Origin: Chitinophagaceae bacterium
GTDB taxonomy: Bacteria > Bacteroidota > Bacteroidia > Chitinophagales > Chitinophagaceae
Direction: 5' to 3'
DNA length: 48,167 nt
Assembly: GCA_025923075.1 (NCBI GenBank)
Contig: JAICGN010000025.1
Span: 1 to 48,167, forward strand
Under the pieces are notes generated by a model that worked only from the letters and a program-made list of their open reading frames with translations, ran no database searches and was not told where the DNA came from. The position numbers and the translations under genes are program-made. This document shows positions 35,401 to 44,800 of the stretch, piece by piece (position 1 is the stretch's first letter; every line of letters starts with the position of its first letter).

Positions 35401-35792
35401 AACAAAGTGTGCAAACAGCATACCTTGAACAAAAAGATCCGTTGGTGATTTATAAAATGGAGGCTTTTAACCTGTTTAAAAACATGGATAGTGGTGTGAA
35501 CAGGGATATTGTTTCATTTATGTGTCATGCATCATTGCCTGTGCAGGAACAACAAGCGCCGCTGAAAGAAGGTCGCCGTGAAAAAACAGACCTTAGTAAA
35601 TTAAGAGCAAATAAAGAAGAAATTGATACGGCGGGGCAGGATTATGCAGCTAATGAAAAAGATTATTACGATCCTTCGGGTGCAGATGTAAAACAGCGGC
35701 CAGTAAAAGCTGCACCAAAAATTGGAAGAAATGATCCTTGTCCATGTGGTAGCGGAAAGAAATATAAAAATTGTCACGGAAAGGAAGCATGA
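32472..35792 (+). CDS. secA: Preprotein translocase ATPase SecA
   Basis: A 1106-residue motor that drives unfolded proteins through SecYEG. Walker A MATGEGKTL is at 191-199, the DEAD-type MVDETDSVLIDDART at 298-310, and conserved TYGTNNEFGFDYLRDNM and MTGTAETEAKELWDIYKL segments follow. The second RecA-like domain has ATNMAGRGTDIKL and RQLRGRAGRQGDPG. The C-terminus carries the SecB/zinc-binding CPCGSGKKYKNCHG tail. At 1106 residues it exceeds E. coli SecA (901), as is usual in Bacteroidota, which carry insertions such as the variable segment around 340-440. It is monocistronic: its own -7 box at 32340 and a strong terminator at 35830-35862. ATG at 32472 with a purine-rich AAAGAAGAT just before it. 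Confidence 0.98.
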   Translation: MSFFSKLFGGSKSEKDVRKIQPLVATINQHFNSFQSLTNDQLRNKTKEFKQRIKDHVTAIDNEIAATNKKAEELHFNDLFGKDAIYQEVDKLKKDRDKKIEEALKEILPEAFAVVKETARRFKENKEIISTATEMDRDLSVKKDYVTIDGDKSIFRNSWTAAGGQVTWNMVHYDVQLIGGMVLHEGKIAEMATGEGKTLVSTLPAYLNALAGEGVHIVTVNDYLARRDQEWNGTIFEWLGITVDCIDKHQPNSDDRRKAYLADITYGTNNEFGFDYLRDNMVHSPEEMVQRKHHFAMVDETDSVLIDDARTPLIISGPIPRGEDQQYHILKPRVQQLVEAQERIVRSNLNEAKKRIAEGDDDPKSGGLLLFRAHRGLPKYGPTIKYLSEQGIRVKMQKAENYYLADQQKEMPKVDEELLFHIDEKNNSVDLTDKGIAMITKSGEDADFFVLPDIGVRLAEIEKADSNPDEKMHQKEDALNDFRVKADRIHTVQQLLKSYTLFTKDVEYVVLDGAVKIVDEQTGRILDGRRYSDGLHQAIEAKENVKIEAATQTYATITLQNYFRMYHKLAGMTGTAETEAKELWDIYKLDVVTIPTNLPMVRKDHQDLVYKTKREKYKSVIDEIEVLRNAGRPALVGTTSVEVSELLSKMLQVKKIPHNVLNAKQHAREAQIVAEAGLPGAITIATNMAGRGTDIKLGPGVKEAGGLAIIGTERHDSRRVDRQLRGRAGRQGDPGTSQFYVALEDDLMRMFGSERIAKIMDRLGYKEGEVIQHSMITSSIERAQKKVEENNFGIRKRLLEYDDVMNKQRNVVYGKRQHALFGERLALDIDNAFSVVAEGLISIYREQEDYEGFKLDCIVNFGLDTKIEKDEFLKTDQNTLVERLYNEATENYERKKEELKKQSLPVFKNIRVSQGNHIENVMVPFSDGRKIINVLTNMQKTLDTNGQELCDSLERHITLAVIDDAWKEHLRAMDDLKQSVQTAYLEQKDPLVIYKMEAFNLFKNMDSGVNRDIVSFMCHASLPVQEQQAPLKEGRREKTDLSKLRANKEEIDTAGQDYAANEKDYYDPSGADVKQRPVKAAPKIGRNDPCPCGSGKKYKNCHGKEA

Positions 35793-35829
35793 CCTGAAAT
35801 AACAACTAAGATCAGCGAATTAATAATTT

Positions 35830-35862
35830 ACGCATTCACTCCTATGAATGCGTATTTTTTTT
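35830..35862 (+). terminator. Terminator of secA
   Basis: ACGCATTCA and TGAATGCGT form a perfect nine-pair stem with a six-base loop, followed by ATTTTTTTT. It lies 38 bases past the secA stop and may serve both convergent genes. Confidence 0.9.
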
Positions 35863-35916
35863 ACCGACGATGGCAGAACTATCAATAAATATTACCTGTT
35901 AGCCTGAGGGTTATCT

Positions 35917-38283
35917 CTATTTTTTCTTAATTGTGTAAGTTTTAAAAATCAATTCACCCTTCTCCGTTATTCCCTGGACCGTTACGGTATAATCATTTTT
36001 AAGGTCGGCAGTATAAAAAGAAAAAGTTGCTTTACCGGCATCATCGGTAATCACCTGCCCATTCCAGTAAATGGTGGCACGATTATCAGTAAAATCTGCT
36101 TCTCTTACTGCATACGTATCATAAGGTGGCTCGTAAAAACTTTGCTCTTTATAAAAACCTGAAGCAATAATAGTTTGACTCTCTTTATCAACTTTTGCAT
36201 CTCTTAACTCGTTGGTTGTTTTCACGACAATAGCGCCGTTACCACCCCTCGAACCGTACAGAGCGGCCTCCGGGCCGGTTAGCACTTCTATATATTCTAT
36301 GTTCGTCGGTGGAATCGAATTCAGGTAATCAACTACGGATCCTGCGTGTGTGTTCACTCCATTCACAATTAAGAGCGGTTCTACATCGCTTAGATCACCC
36401 GATAAATTCTGAATGCCACCCCGGATAGTTAAGCGTCCGCCCATCATGACTATACCCGGCAACATCTTTACAGCATCCGCCGTGTTTGAAAAACTCAATT
36501 TATCTAATTGCTCGGCAGTTATGCGGTGTGGAGATAATCCCTTTTTTGGGACATTGCTTTTCTTGTTTCCACCCCCTTCTTTCAATACCAACTGCTGCAG
36601 GTATATTTTCGTGTCGCCGGAAATAGATGAGTCCGCATAAAGTTGATTAAAAGACGGCAAACTAATCAATGAAAGGTTGTTGACATTGTAGAGTGATCCT
36701 GTACGAATAACAGGAAATGAAACTACTTCTTTTGTAATCGCATATTTTTGTTGTTTATCATACACAGACGGTATCATTACGTGAAACTGTTTTTTCCCAT
36801 AAAAAGTAATATCTTTAAAACTAAATACACCTTTGTTATCCGTTGAGTCACTCAGCGCTGTAGTCTCCTGTTCAGGCACCAGTATTACCAATTGACCAGA
36901 CAATGGTTCATTTTGCTTCCCTGTCACCCTTCCCTTTATTTCTAAACCATCCCAATGAAAATTATTATTCGTTTTTACTTCAGGTATGCTTCTTAACAGC
37001 GGTTCTTCAGCGCTTAATGTGACCGCTAACAGATCGCTCATTTCGCTATTATGAATGAAATCATTTCTCCCTAATCTGCTGTTGCGACGTAACATATAAA
37101 TATCGGCTGAATGCATCGGTGAACCATCTACATTAAGTGTTTTATCTGTTATAGAGACAGAAAAAACAGCCTTTACCGGTTTACCTTCCTTATCCGTAAT
37201 ATTTATATTCAGTTTTGCTTTTTGGCGTGAAGTGTACTCCTGCTTCTCTGAAGTGATAGTGACAACTGAATTATAGTGTTCATTAAATACAGTACGCCTG
37301 CTTCTTAATTCATAATTCGCATCATACAGATAAAAATCAACAACCCCATGCGGGAGCGTATTTACAGGAATATTTACCATGTACATTGCTTTGCCTTCGC
37401 TGGCAAAGCAAATCTTACCGTTTGCAATCCCTAATAAATAAGACGATGCTTTTTTGTTGTATACAGAATCTCCTAATGCAATACGAAACACAAGTTCTTC
37501 CGTCGTTTGTTTTTGTAATGATAACTGGAATGCACCGGGTGTTATTGCAGGTAACGAAAAAACCTGTTCTCCAGAATTATTTGTTTTGATATGCACGTTA
37601 TATCTCCGGTCCTTTGAATAAGGTTCAAATACAAATTTTCCAATACCATTCCCGGTAAACTTTACCATTTCATTTCCAAAATTATCTTTTACATACCCGC
37701 TAACCTGCGACGGGATGCCATATTTATCTGTTGCTGTAAACACGATAGCACAATTCACACCATTGATAAGATTCCCGCCTTCAGGGTAAAATTTGTAAAT
37801 GAATTCATTGTTGGTTTGCGGCTTTACGGGCTGCGCTTTATCAGCGGTATTGGTAACATACACTGAAGAAATAAAAATATCAGCAGGATGCTCCTGAAAA
37901 ATAGTCTTTGTATATGCTCTTAACTGGTAAAACCCCGGTTTTAGAATAGTGGGAATGGAAACAGAGCCATTATATTGCAGCGCTTCTTTGTTTAAAAGCA
38001 CACGATCTACAACGCTGTCGCTCTCATTCGCTAACTCGACGTAGATTACTTTGTCCTTACTAACAACAGGAAATCCATTGGACGAAACTGAAAAGGCCCT
38101 GAACCAAATATCAGTCCCGGCACGGTAGATAGTTTTATCGGTTTGCAATATGATCAATTCTTTAGCATAGTTCTCATATTCTTTCATCAGCTTACCTGCA
38201 AGCTGTTCCAGGATTTGCTGTGAGTTGAGTTGTATGGTACTAAGTAAGAGAGTCGTCAGCACAAGAAATATTCGATATGGCAT
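35917..38283 (-). CDS. Exported macroglobulin-like / TonB-plug protein without a barrel
   Basis: A 788-residue protein with a signal peptide (MPYRIFLVLTTLLLSTIQLNSQ). Next comes a macroglobulin MG-like region (IILQTDKTIYRAGTDIWFRA and PGFYQLRAYTKTIF), then a series of beta-sandwich segments, a carboxypeptidase-regulatory-like domain near 445-500 (KGRVTGKQNEPLSGQLVIL) and finally a TonB receptor plug at about 590-700 (TADAVKMLPGIVMMGGRLTI, GPEAALYGSRGGNGAIVVKT). After the plug only about 90 residues remain, with no 22-stranded barrel, so it cannot be a TonB-dependent transporter. Such barrel-less proteins are frequent in Bacteroidota and their role is unknown; a surface or periplasmic scaffold is possible. 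It converges with secA and is divergent from the YitT gene. Confidence 0.85.
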   Translation of the reverse strand: MPYRIFLVLTTLLLSTIQLNSQQILEQLAGKLMKEYENYAKELIILQTDKTIYRAGTDIWFRAFSVSSNGFPVVSKDKVIYVELANESDSVVDRVLLNKEALQYNGSVSIPTILKPGFYQLRAYTKTIFQEHPADIFISSVYVTNTADKAQPVKPQTNNEFIYKFYPEGGNLINGVNCAIVFTATDKYGIPSQVSGYVKDNFGNEMVKFTGNGIGKFVFEPYSKDRRYNVHIKTNNSGEQVFSLPAITPGAFQLSLQKQTTEELVFRIALGDSVYNKKASSYLLGIANGKICFASEGKAMYMVNIPVNTLPHGVVDFYLYDANYELRSRRTVFNEHYNSVVTITSEKQEYTSRQKAKLNINITDKEGKPVKAVFSVSITDKTLNVDGSPMHSADIYMLRRNSRLGRNDFIHNSEMSDLLAVTLSAEEPLLRSIPEVKTNNNFHWDGLEIKGRVTGKQNEPLSGQLVILVPEQETTALSDSTDNKGVFSFKDITFYGKKQFHVMIPSVYDKQQKYAITKEVVSFPVIRTGSLYNVNNLSLISLPSFNQLYADSSISGDTKIYLQQLVLKEGGGNKKSNVPKKGLSPHRITAEQLDKLSFSNTADAVKMLPGIVMMGGRLTIRGGIQNLSGDLSDVEPLLIVNGVNTHAGSVVDYLNSIPPTNIEYIEVLTGPEAALYGSRGGNGAIVVKTTNELRDAKVDKESQTIIASGFYKEQSFYEPPYDTYAVREADFTDNRATIYWNGQVITDDAGKATFSFYTADLKNDYTVTVQGITEKGELIFKTYTIKKK

Positions 38284-38392
38284 AGCTGAAAATTAAATTA
38301 ATTACCGGACATAACTTTTGATTTTAATAGATAAAATTTGTAACAACCCGTTATTCAATAGCCTTTTCTCCCATTTAATAGGTAAATTTGAA

Positions 38393-38400
38393 AAAAGGGC
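38393..38400 (+). promoter_or_regulatory. -7 promoter box upstream of the YitT gene
   Basis: TAAATTTG fits TAnnTTTG exactly and lies 23 bases before the ATG at 38424, leaving a short leader. No TTG at the ideal distance. Confidence 0.35.
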
Positions 38401-38423
38401 AATAACACCAATTAAGATGGAAC

Positions 38424-39401
38424 ATGAATCCGTTTTTTCAGAAAATAATTGTCGACGCTGTACTTCGTCAAAAGAAACTAGAAACACCTACAAAAAAAGA
38501 CTATACCCCTTATGAATTTGCCAAAGCCTATCACGAGTTCAAAATAAGTGCCGTTAATTATGTCAGGGATATTATTTTTATTTCATTAGGAATATTGTCG
38601 GCCGCGTTCGGGCTTAAAGGGTTTTTGATTCCCAATAATTTTATTGATGGCGGCGCTACAGGTATAGCATTATTGATACGACAATTAACGGGAGCCAAGC
38701 TCGCGGTGATGCTTATTCTGGTGAATATACCTTTTCTGCTTTTAGGTTTGGGTGTCATCGGCAGAAATTTTGCAATTAAGGCAGCATTGGCCATCACAGG
38801 ACTTGCATTGGTTGCCGCATTCATAAATTTCCGTACCGTGACCGATGATAAATTGCTTGTCGCCGTCTTTGGCGGTTTTTTTCTTGGCGCCGGGATAGGA
38901 TTAACTATTCGCGGCGGCGCAGTCATAGACGGCACTGAGGTATTGGCTCTTTACCTGAGTAAACGGTTAGGAACAACAGTTGGCGATATCATCACTATCA
39001 TAAACATTATGATTTTTGGCGTAGCCGCTTATTTTATTTCAATTGATATTGCGTTATATGCAATAGTCACCTACCTGGCCGCTTCTAAAACAGTTGATTT
39101 TGTAATTGAAGGAATTGAAGAGTACACCGGGGTCACGATTATCTCATCACATAACGAGGAGATAAAAGAAATGATCATCAACAAACTTGGCCGCGGCGTT
39201 ACGATCTACAGAGGCCGGGGTGGTTTTGGTAAGCAGGGACATTCGGATGATAAAAATATTATTTATACAGTTGTCACGCGTCTTGAGATCAGTAAGCTCA
39301 ATAATGAGATTCATAAAATTGACCGCAACGCATTTGTGGTTATGACCACTATCAAAGACATAAAAGGTGGAATGATAAAAAAGAGAAGATTAAAACATTA
39401 A
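38424..39401 (+). CDS. YitT family membrane protein with DUF2179 domain
   Basis: A 325-residue inner-membrane protein. After a charged N-terminal 50 residues there are about five membrane helices (roughly 47-67, 70-90, 94-112, 118-140, 150-215 as a pair), containing GLKGFLIPNNFIDGGATGIALLIRQ-like YitT signatures (FIDGGATGIA) and GGAVIDGTEVLALYLSKR. The cytosolic C-terminal domain (about 235-320) is DUF2179: ISSHNEEIKEMIINKLGRGV with TIYRGRGGFGK. Members are common in Firmicutes and Bacteroidota and their transport or regulatory role is not established. It begins 65 bases upstream of the potassium-channel gene, on the same strand, and the two could be cotranscribed. Confidence 0.88.
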   Translation: MNPFFQKIIVDAVLRQKKLETPTKKDYTPYEFAKAYHEFKISAVNYVRDIIFISLGILSAAFGLKGFLIPNNFIDGGATGIALLIRQLTGAKLAVMLILVNIPFLLLGLGVIGRNFAIKAALAITGLALVAAFINFRTVTDDKLLVAVFGGFFLGAGIGLTIRGGAVIDGTEVLALYLSKRLGTTVGDIITIINIMIFGVAAYFISIDIALYAIVTYLAASKTVDFVIEGIEEYTGVTIISSHNEEIKEMIINKLGRGVTIYRGRGGFGKQGHSDDKNIIYTVVTRLEISKLNNEIHKIDRNAFVVMTTIKDIKGGMIKKRRLKH

Positions 39402-39465
39402 CCTGGTTGCTTTAGAAATTAGTGCCTTTTCTTTATATCTTTAGCTTGGTCAACCAAGACTATTT

Positions 39466-40290
39466 ATGTACCAAAAAATAAAGCACAAGGTCCACATACT
39501 TCTGCACCCTGAGCTCGGCCAATCAAAGGCAGACAAAGCAATCAATATTTTTATAATCACTCTCATCGTGTTGAATGTAATTGCTGTGATGCTGGAAACA
39601 GTGCATCCACTGTATGATAATCATAAAAAACTGTTTGACACTTTTGATCTGGTCTCTGTTCTAATTTTTACTGTTGAGTATGTTTTACGAGTGTGGAGCT
39701 GCACCCATGACCCGAAATATAAAGGCAGTATAAAAGGACGGATAAAATATATGTTAAGTCCCGGTGCTATTATTGATCTCCTCGCATTTTTACCGACTTA
39801 TTTCTACGCACTCGTGCATTTTGATCTGCGCATTCTGAGGCTTCTTCGATTTTTTCGGTTTTTTAGGTTGTTCAGGCTAACTGCTTATACCAGGTCAGCA
39901 CAAATGATCTTCAATGTTTTCAAATCAAGAGTGAATGAACTGCTTTTAAGTTTTATAATGGTGCTCTTTTTGATCATCATCGCATCTTGCCTGTTATATT
40001 TTGCGGAACATAATGCGCAACCAGAGGATTTTTCCAGTATACCGGCTACTATATGGTGGGCAGTCGTTACCCTAACCACAACAGGTTACGGAGATATGAC
40101 ACCTCATACTACAATTGGAAAAACATTAGCCGGAACGATTATGTTAACCGGTGTGGCGTTATTCGCCCTGCCTGCCGGTATTATTACGGTCGGTTTCCTG
40201 GAAGAATTTAGGTCAGTTAAAAAACACAAGGAGCAAAAATGCCCGCATTGTGGCAAACCTTTAGACGACCCTCATCATCATGAAACGTAA
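39466..40290 (+). CDS. Voltage-gated-type potassium channel with C-terminal zinc-knuckle-like tail
   Basis: A 274-residue channel subunit with six membrane helices. S4 is unusually clear: LRILRLLRFFRFFRLFRL (121-138) has arginines at every third position, a voltage-sensor pattern. The pore loop has TLTTTGYGDMTP (202-213) with the potassium selectivity filter GYG, and the S6 helix contains ALPAGIITVGFLEEF. It should form a tetramer in the inner membrane and pass K+. The cytosolic tail ends with CPHCGKPLDDPHHHET: Cys259, Cys262 and a triple His could bind a metal ion, which I have not seen as a standard feature. Located 65 bases downstream of the YitT gene. Its transcription probably ends in the palindromes at 40299-40500. 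Confidence 0.93.
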   Translation: MYQKIKHKVHILLHPELGQSKADKAINIFIITLIVLNVIAVMLETVHPLYDNHKKLFDTFDLVSVLIFTVEYVLRVWSCTHDPKYKGSIKGRIKYMLSPGAIIDLLAFLPTYFYALVHFDLRILRLLRFFRFFRLFRLTAYTRSAQMIFNVFKSRVNELLLSFIMVLFLIIIASCLLYFAEHNAQPEDFSSIPATIWWAVVTLTTTGYGDMTPHTTIGKTLAGTIMLTGVALFALPAGIITVGFLEEFRSVKKHKEQKCPHCGKPLDDPHHHET

Positions 40291-40298
40291 AATGATAC

Positions 40299-40417
40299 TA
40301 AACTCCGTAGGAGTTTAATTTTTATAAAAAAAATCATAGTTAGGCGTTGAACCCCGAACGGGGTTCAATAAACAAATTTGAATCCTGTTCTATAGATATT
40401 TGTCTCCTGCGGAGACA
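40299..40417. repeat. Cluster of three short palindromes (intergenic repeat element)
   Basis: Three perfect hairpins follow one another: TAAACTCCGTAGGAGTTTA (40299-40317), TTGAACCCCG-AA-CGGGGTTCAA (40347-40368) and TGTCTCCTGCGGAGACA (40401-40417). Clusters of CTCCGTAGGAG, ACCCCGAACGGGGT and CTCCTGCGGAG hairpins are a known style of dispersed non-coding element in Bacteroidota; a related CTCCGCAGGAG hairpin is present in the tandem repeat at 46237-46490. The first hairpin could also act as a terminator for the channel gene. Confidence 0.75.
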
Positions 40418-40470
40418 CAAAAGAAAAATTGAGTCATGATTGCTAAAGTCAAAAAAAACTGGTTCATAAA

Positions 40471-40503
40471 AAAACGTCCCGCTTAAACCGGGACGTTTTT
40501 TAA
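40471..40503. terminator. Bidirectional terminator between channel and amidohydrolase genes
   Basis: AAAACGTCCCG and CGGGACGTTTT form an 11-pair stem with T-runs on both strands, between convergent genes; it lies 17 bases from the amidohydrolase stop at 40520. Confidence 0.88.
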
Positions 40504-40519
40504 TTCTTTCAATAATTTC

Positions 40520-41872
40520 TTAGAACGGTTTTGCAGGTGTTGTTGGTGTTTTCAGATCATACTTTTTATTAAACCTGTCATTAAGCAGTTTATGTTTATC
40601 AGTAAGATCAATTTCTCTTCCTTGTATCAAGGCAGCGGTCACTTTACTCGTACGCATATCAAGCAGGTCTCCATCACTGATCACAATATTTGCATCCTTA
40701 CCAACTTCAATGCTTCCGGCTTTATCTGCCACACCCATGATCTTCGCCGCGTTTAAAGTAATTGCCTGCAATGCTTCCTCCTTTGATAAACCATAAGTGG
40801 CGGCGGTGCCTGCATTAAACAAAATATTTTTTCCCCGCGTTTGAGGATCGTCATCGGAAATGGAAAAAATAACGCCGGCCTTTTGTAATGCAGCTGCTGA
40901 TTTGTATGGCTGGTCAATATCATCATCTACAGCTGTGGGAAGACTATGCATTTGACCCAATATAACAGATACATTATGCTGCTTTAACAGATCAGCAATC
41001 TGCCAGCAATCGCTGCCACCGACGATCACCACATCAAAATTGAATTGTTTTACAAAATCAAGAGCAACGAGCATTTGCCTGACCGTGTTTCCATGAACAT
41101 AAAGCCGCTGGCTTTTATCGAACAGACCTTTCACTGCTTCAAACTTCAGGTTGGTTTCTTTATGTGTGCCTTCGGCAAAATATGCTTTTGCCTGTGTAAA
41201 GAAAGATTTCAACTCTTCAATTTTATTCAACCCTTCTTTTACAGGATCAGTACTGGTTGATTGCTGCGGGCCAAAACGGCCACCGCCGCCCCCGAACCTG
41301 CTAAGATCAGCACGAGGCATTAATGATGGCATGTACAAATGCATGCCTCCATCGGTTTTTACTGCTGCATCCTGGTAGTTCCACGCATCCAGCTGCACAA
41401 CTGATGATGAGCCCGCAAGAAAACTTCCCTGCGGTACGATGTTAGCCATCAGGACTCCCTGAGAACGAAGTGTATTGATAACTTTTGAATCAGTATTGTA
41501 AGCAACAATTGATCTTACATTTGGGTTCATCTCTCCGATCTCTCTTACATCACTCGATGCTCTTATTGCTGATATCTCAACTAATCCAAGATTGCTTACT
41601 GGCAAAATGATACCGGGATAAACCTGCTTCCCTTTCACATCGATTACCTTTACATCTCCCTGTGGTATCACTATATCAGTGCCAACCTTTTCAATTTTAC
41701 CATCTTTGATCTGAATTACGCCATTATTGATGACGGTGCCGTTACCGACATGAATGGTCGCGTTCTTAATATACATCGTTCCCTTATGTGGTGGCGTTGG
41801 CAAAACAGTTTCCTGCGAAAACGCTGTCATAAAAAAGCCACCTAATAGGATTGAAAAAAATATTCTTCTCAT
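40520..41872 (-). CDS. Exported amidohydrolase-fold protein lacking the HxH metal motif
   Basis: A 450-residue protein with a signal peptide (MRRIFFSILLGGFFMTAFSQ). The composite beta-sandwich start MYIKNATIHVGNGTVINNGV, DVKGKQVYPGIILPVSNLGL, and the C-terminal TLNAAKIMGVADKAGSIEVGKDANIVI are imidazolonepropionase/amidohydrolase features. At the place where metal-dependent members have HxHxG the sequence reads PVSNLG, so the first two ligands are missing; DVVIVGGSDCWQI and QMHSLPT follow. It therefore looks like a catalytically inactive or altered member. Start at 41872 because the signal peptide begins there; the frame extends 37 codons further, overlapping the upstream gene. A Gly-rich loop (FGGGGGRFGPQQ) is shared in style with the neighbour. 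It begins 10 bases after the stop of the larger amidohydrolase, so the two form an operon. Confidence 0.82.
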   Translation of the reverse strand: MRRIFFSILLGGFFMTAFSQETVLPTPPHKGTMYIKNATIHVGNGTVINNGVIQIKDGKIEKVGTDIVIPQGDVKVIDVKGKQVYPGIILPVSNLGLVEISAIRASSDVREIGEMNPNVRSIVAYNTDSKVINTLRSQGVLMANIVPQGSFLAGSSSVVQLDAWNYQDAAVKTDGGMHLYMPSLMPRADLSRFGGGGGRFGPQQSTSTDPVKEGLNKIEELKSFFTQAKAYFAEGTHKETNLKFEAVKGLFDKSQRLYVHGNTVRQMLVALDFVKQFNFDVVIVGGSDCWQIADLLKQHNVSVILGQMHSLPTAVDDDIDQPYKSAAALQKAGVIFSISDDDPQTRGKNILFNAGTAATYGLSKEEALQAITLNAAKIMGVADKAGSIEVGKDANIVISDGDLLDMRTSKVTAALIQGREIDLTDKHKLLNDRFNKKYDLKTPTTPAKPF

Positions 41873-41882
41873 TGTAAATATT

Positions 41883-44800
41883 TTATTGGTTATCGAGATT
41901 GTCAACATCAATAGTGAGCAAACCATGACTATGCCCGTGGTCGCTGCAGCTATGAATGATTTGATAGCTTGGTGTTGCAGCAACTACCGCAGCACCGCTT
42001 CTTTTTTCACCGTTCATTTTTCTAATGAGACGAGTTCTTTCATTATCCACCCATTTTTGCATATCAGCGTCTTTGGCCCTGTCAAAATAAATGATACCAT
42101 CTACAATTGTATAAAGCGATTTTGCATAAATGCTTAAGGGATTATCACTCCAAACTACTACATCTGCATCTTTGCCAACTTTTAAACTTCCTACTCTATC
42201 ATCTACACGAAGCATTTTGGCAGGATTTAGTGTCACCATCTTGAATGCTTCTTCTTCGGTAAGATCACCATATTTCATTGTTTTAGCGGCCTCCTGGTTC
42301 AGGCGACGAGCCATTTCAGCATCATCAGAATTAATAGCCACATTCAAACCAACTTTGTGCATGATCGCTGCATTATAAGGAATGGCGTCTTCCACTTCCA
42401 TCTTATATGCCCACCAATCAGAAAAGGTAGATGCATTGGCCCCATGCTTCAGCATTTTATCAGCCACTTTGTATCCTTCCAAAATATGAGTGAATGTATT
42501 TACCTTAAATCCGGCTTTATCGGCAACGTCGATCAAGCCTGTGATCTCACTTTGCACATAAGAATGGCAAGTGATAAATCTTTTTCTATCTAATATTTCA
42601 ACAAGGGCATCCAGTTCAAGATCACGACGTGGCATGACTAAAGCTGTCAACGATTTTTTTGCCTTTACCAATTTATCTTTTTCCGTGTTATAATCATCCC
42701 ATGCTTTTTTATAATCTTTTGCACGGGTAAATGCATCGATCAGCACTTGCTCAACACCCATTCTTGTATCAGGATAACGGGTATTTCCCTGCGTGGATGC
42801 AGAACGTTTTACGTTTTCTCCCAACGCAAATTTGATCTGTCCATCCCAATTTTTAAATTTCAGATCCTCGGCGTTAGCACCCCATCGAAGTTTAATGAGC
42901 TGCGTTTGCCCCCCGATAACGTTTGCAGAGCCATGAAGGATATGTGATGAAGTAACACCGCCGCTAAGCTGACGATAAATATTGATATCATCGGGGTTCA
43001 GGTTATCAGTAATTCTAACCTCAGAAGTTACAACCTGTGCTCCTTCATTAATTGAAGCAGCCGCAATATGTGAGTGTTCATCGATAATACCGGGAGAAAC
43101 ATATTTTCCGGTACCATCTATAACCCTCGCACCGGCATCAGAAAGATTTTTGCCGATCGCGGCTATCTTTCCATTTTTTAATAAAACATCAGTATTTTGA
43201 AGAACGCCTTCTTTCTCATTTGTCCAAACTGTTGCGTTCTTAATTAAAATATTCTCTTGCCTTGGCTGGCTGCCTTCTTCAAAACCAAAGGGCATGAAAG
43301 GATATAAAACCTTTCCAACTGCAACTGGATCTTTTTTCTTAACACTATCCGGTTTTGGGTCAGCAGCTTTTTCTAAAACCGCTGTCCATGTCAGAGAATT
43401 TCCCAACGAATCTGTACCTGTGCCATTCCATTCGGTGCCAGTGCTATAACCGGCCAACCGTGTTGCAGAAGCAGGTAATTGAACAGCTTGTTGCCCGCCT
43501 CCAAATGCTCCGCCTCCACCGGGTCCACCCCCACCCCTTTGTCTGCGTTGCATTGGAGCATAACTAAGTTTTATTGACTTTCCATCATAGGTAAACTTTG
43601 TGCTCAACGTATCTTTTCCAAACATGCTAAGTGAGCTGTTAGATTTTACATCGAGCGTATAATTTTCAGTGCCCGCAGGGGTATTCACAGTAAGTTTATA
43701 TGTTCCTGCAATATTGGTCCATGCATCGTCTTTTACAGAATATTTTTCGCCTTGTACCCAATTCTGAATGATCACTGATTTTTCATTGAATACCGGACCA
43801 TTTGTAATAATGAAATTGGCAATCTTTCCTTCATCCAGACTGCCTACTTTATCATAAACGCCCAAAAGAGTAGCCGGAGTTTTTGTCAATGCTTCCATTG
43901 CTTTGTTCTCACTCAAACCATACTCCATTGCTTTTCGAAGGTTGGTCCAAAACTGAGTTATGTTTCTAAGGTCAGCGGTTGTAAGACAAAAACTGATCCC
44001 GGCTTTCTCAAATGCCGCTGCATTTGCCGGCGCCATTTCCCAATGTTTCATATCATTGAGAGAAACGAATCTTGCTTCATTGGGATCTTCTACGTCCTGC
44101 GCCTGGGGGTAATTCAGCGTCACTATGAATGCGGCATTTGTAGCTTTCATTTCTTTTATGCGTTGATACTCGTTACCGCCCCCTTTTAATATATACTGTG
44201 TACCAAACTCATCCCCGATCCTATCGGCACGAAGACAGTTCCATTTATCATTAGCGTCAAAAATTTGTGGTAAGGAAAGATTATCGTTCCATGCCTGTAA
44301 GCTCGCGTTCACTCCTTCTTCTGTTGGTCTTTGCTTATACCATTGTGCATCTAAGAAGGACTGACGAAGTAAAGCAATGGTTCCCATCATAGAGCCCGGG
44401 TAGCTTTGCGTTGACGTGCCTTTACTAAACGAATAATGTGCGGAGGCCTTTTCTTTTAGCATCACAAGATTTTCTTTTGAAGTACCAAGTGTAACAACCG
44501 TGCCTGTACCGCGCGATATACCATCTCTCATGTGGCTTAGTACGGTGCCGAATCCGGCTTCACGAAGAGGCTTTGCTTTGGCGTCATCGATTGCAAAGAC
44601 TTTGAATGCATCAACTTCACTTTTTATGGCCTGGTTCCAACCATAAGGCCCTTTGGCATTCGATACAAATTGCTGTGGAGCAAAAAATCCACCACCTGCA
44701 CCGCCACCAGCCTGACCTTGTGCAGTTGGAAGTGAAGTTCCATAATCAGCATAGATGTCAATAAACGAAGGATAGATAAATTTTCCTTTGCAATCAATTT

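Noticed and set aside
41873-41983. N-terminal extension of the 450-residue amidohydrolase
   Set aside because: It overlaps the upstream coding region and would bury the clear signal peptide that begins at 41872.
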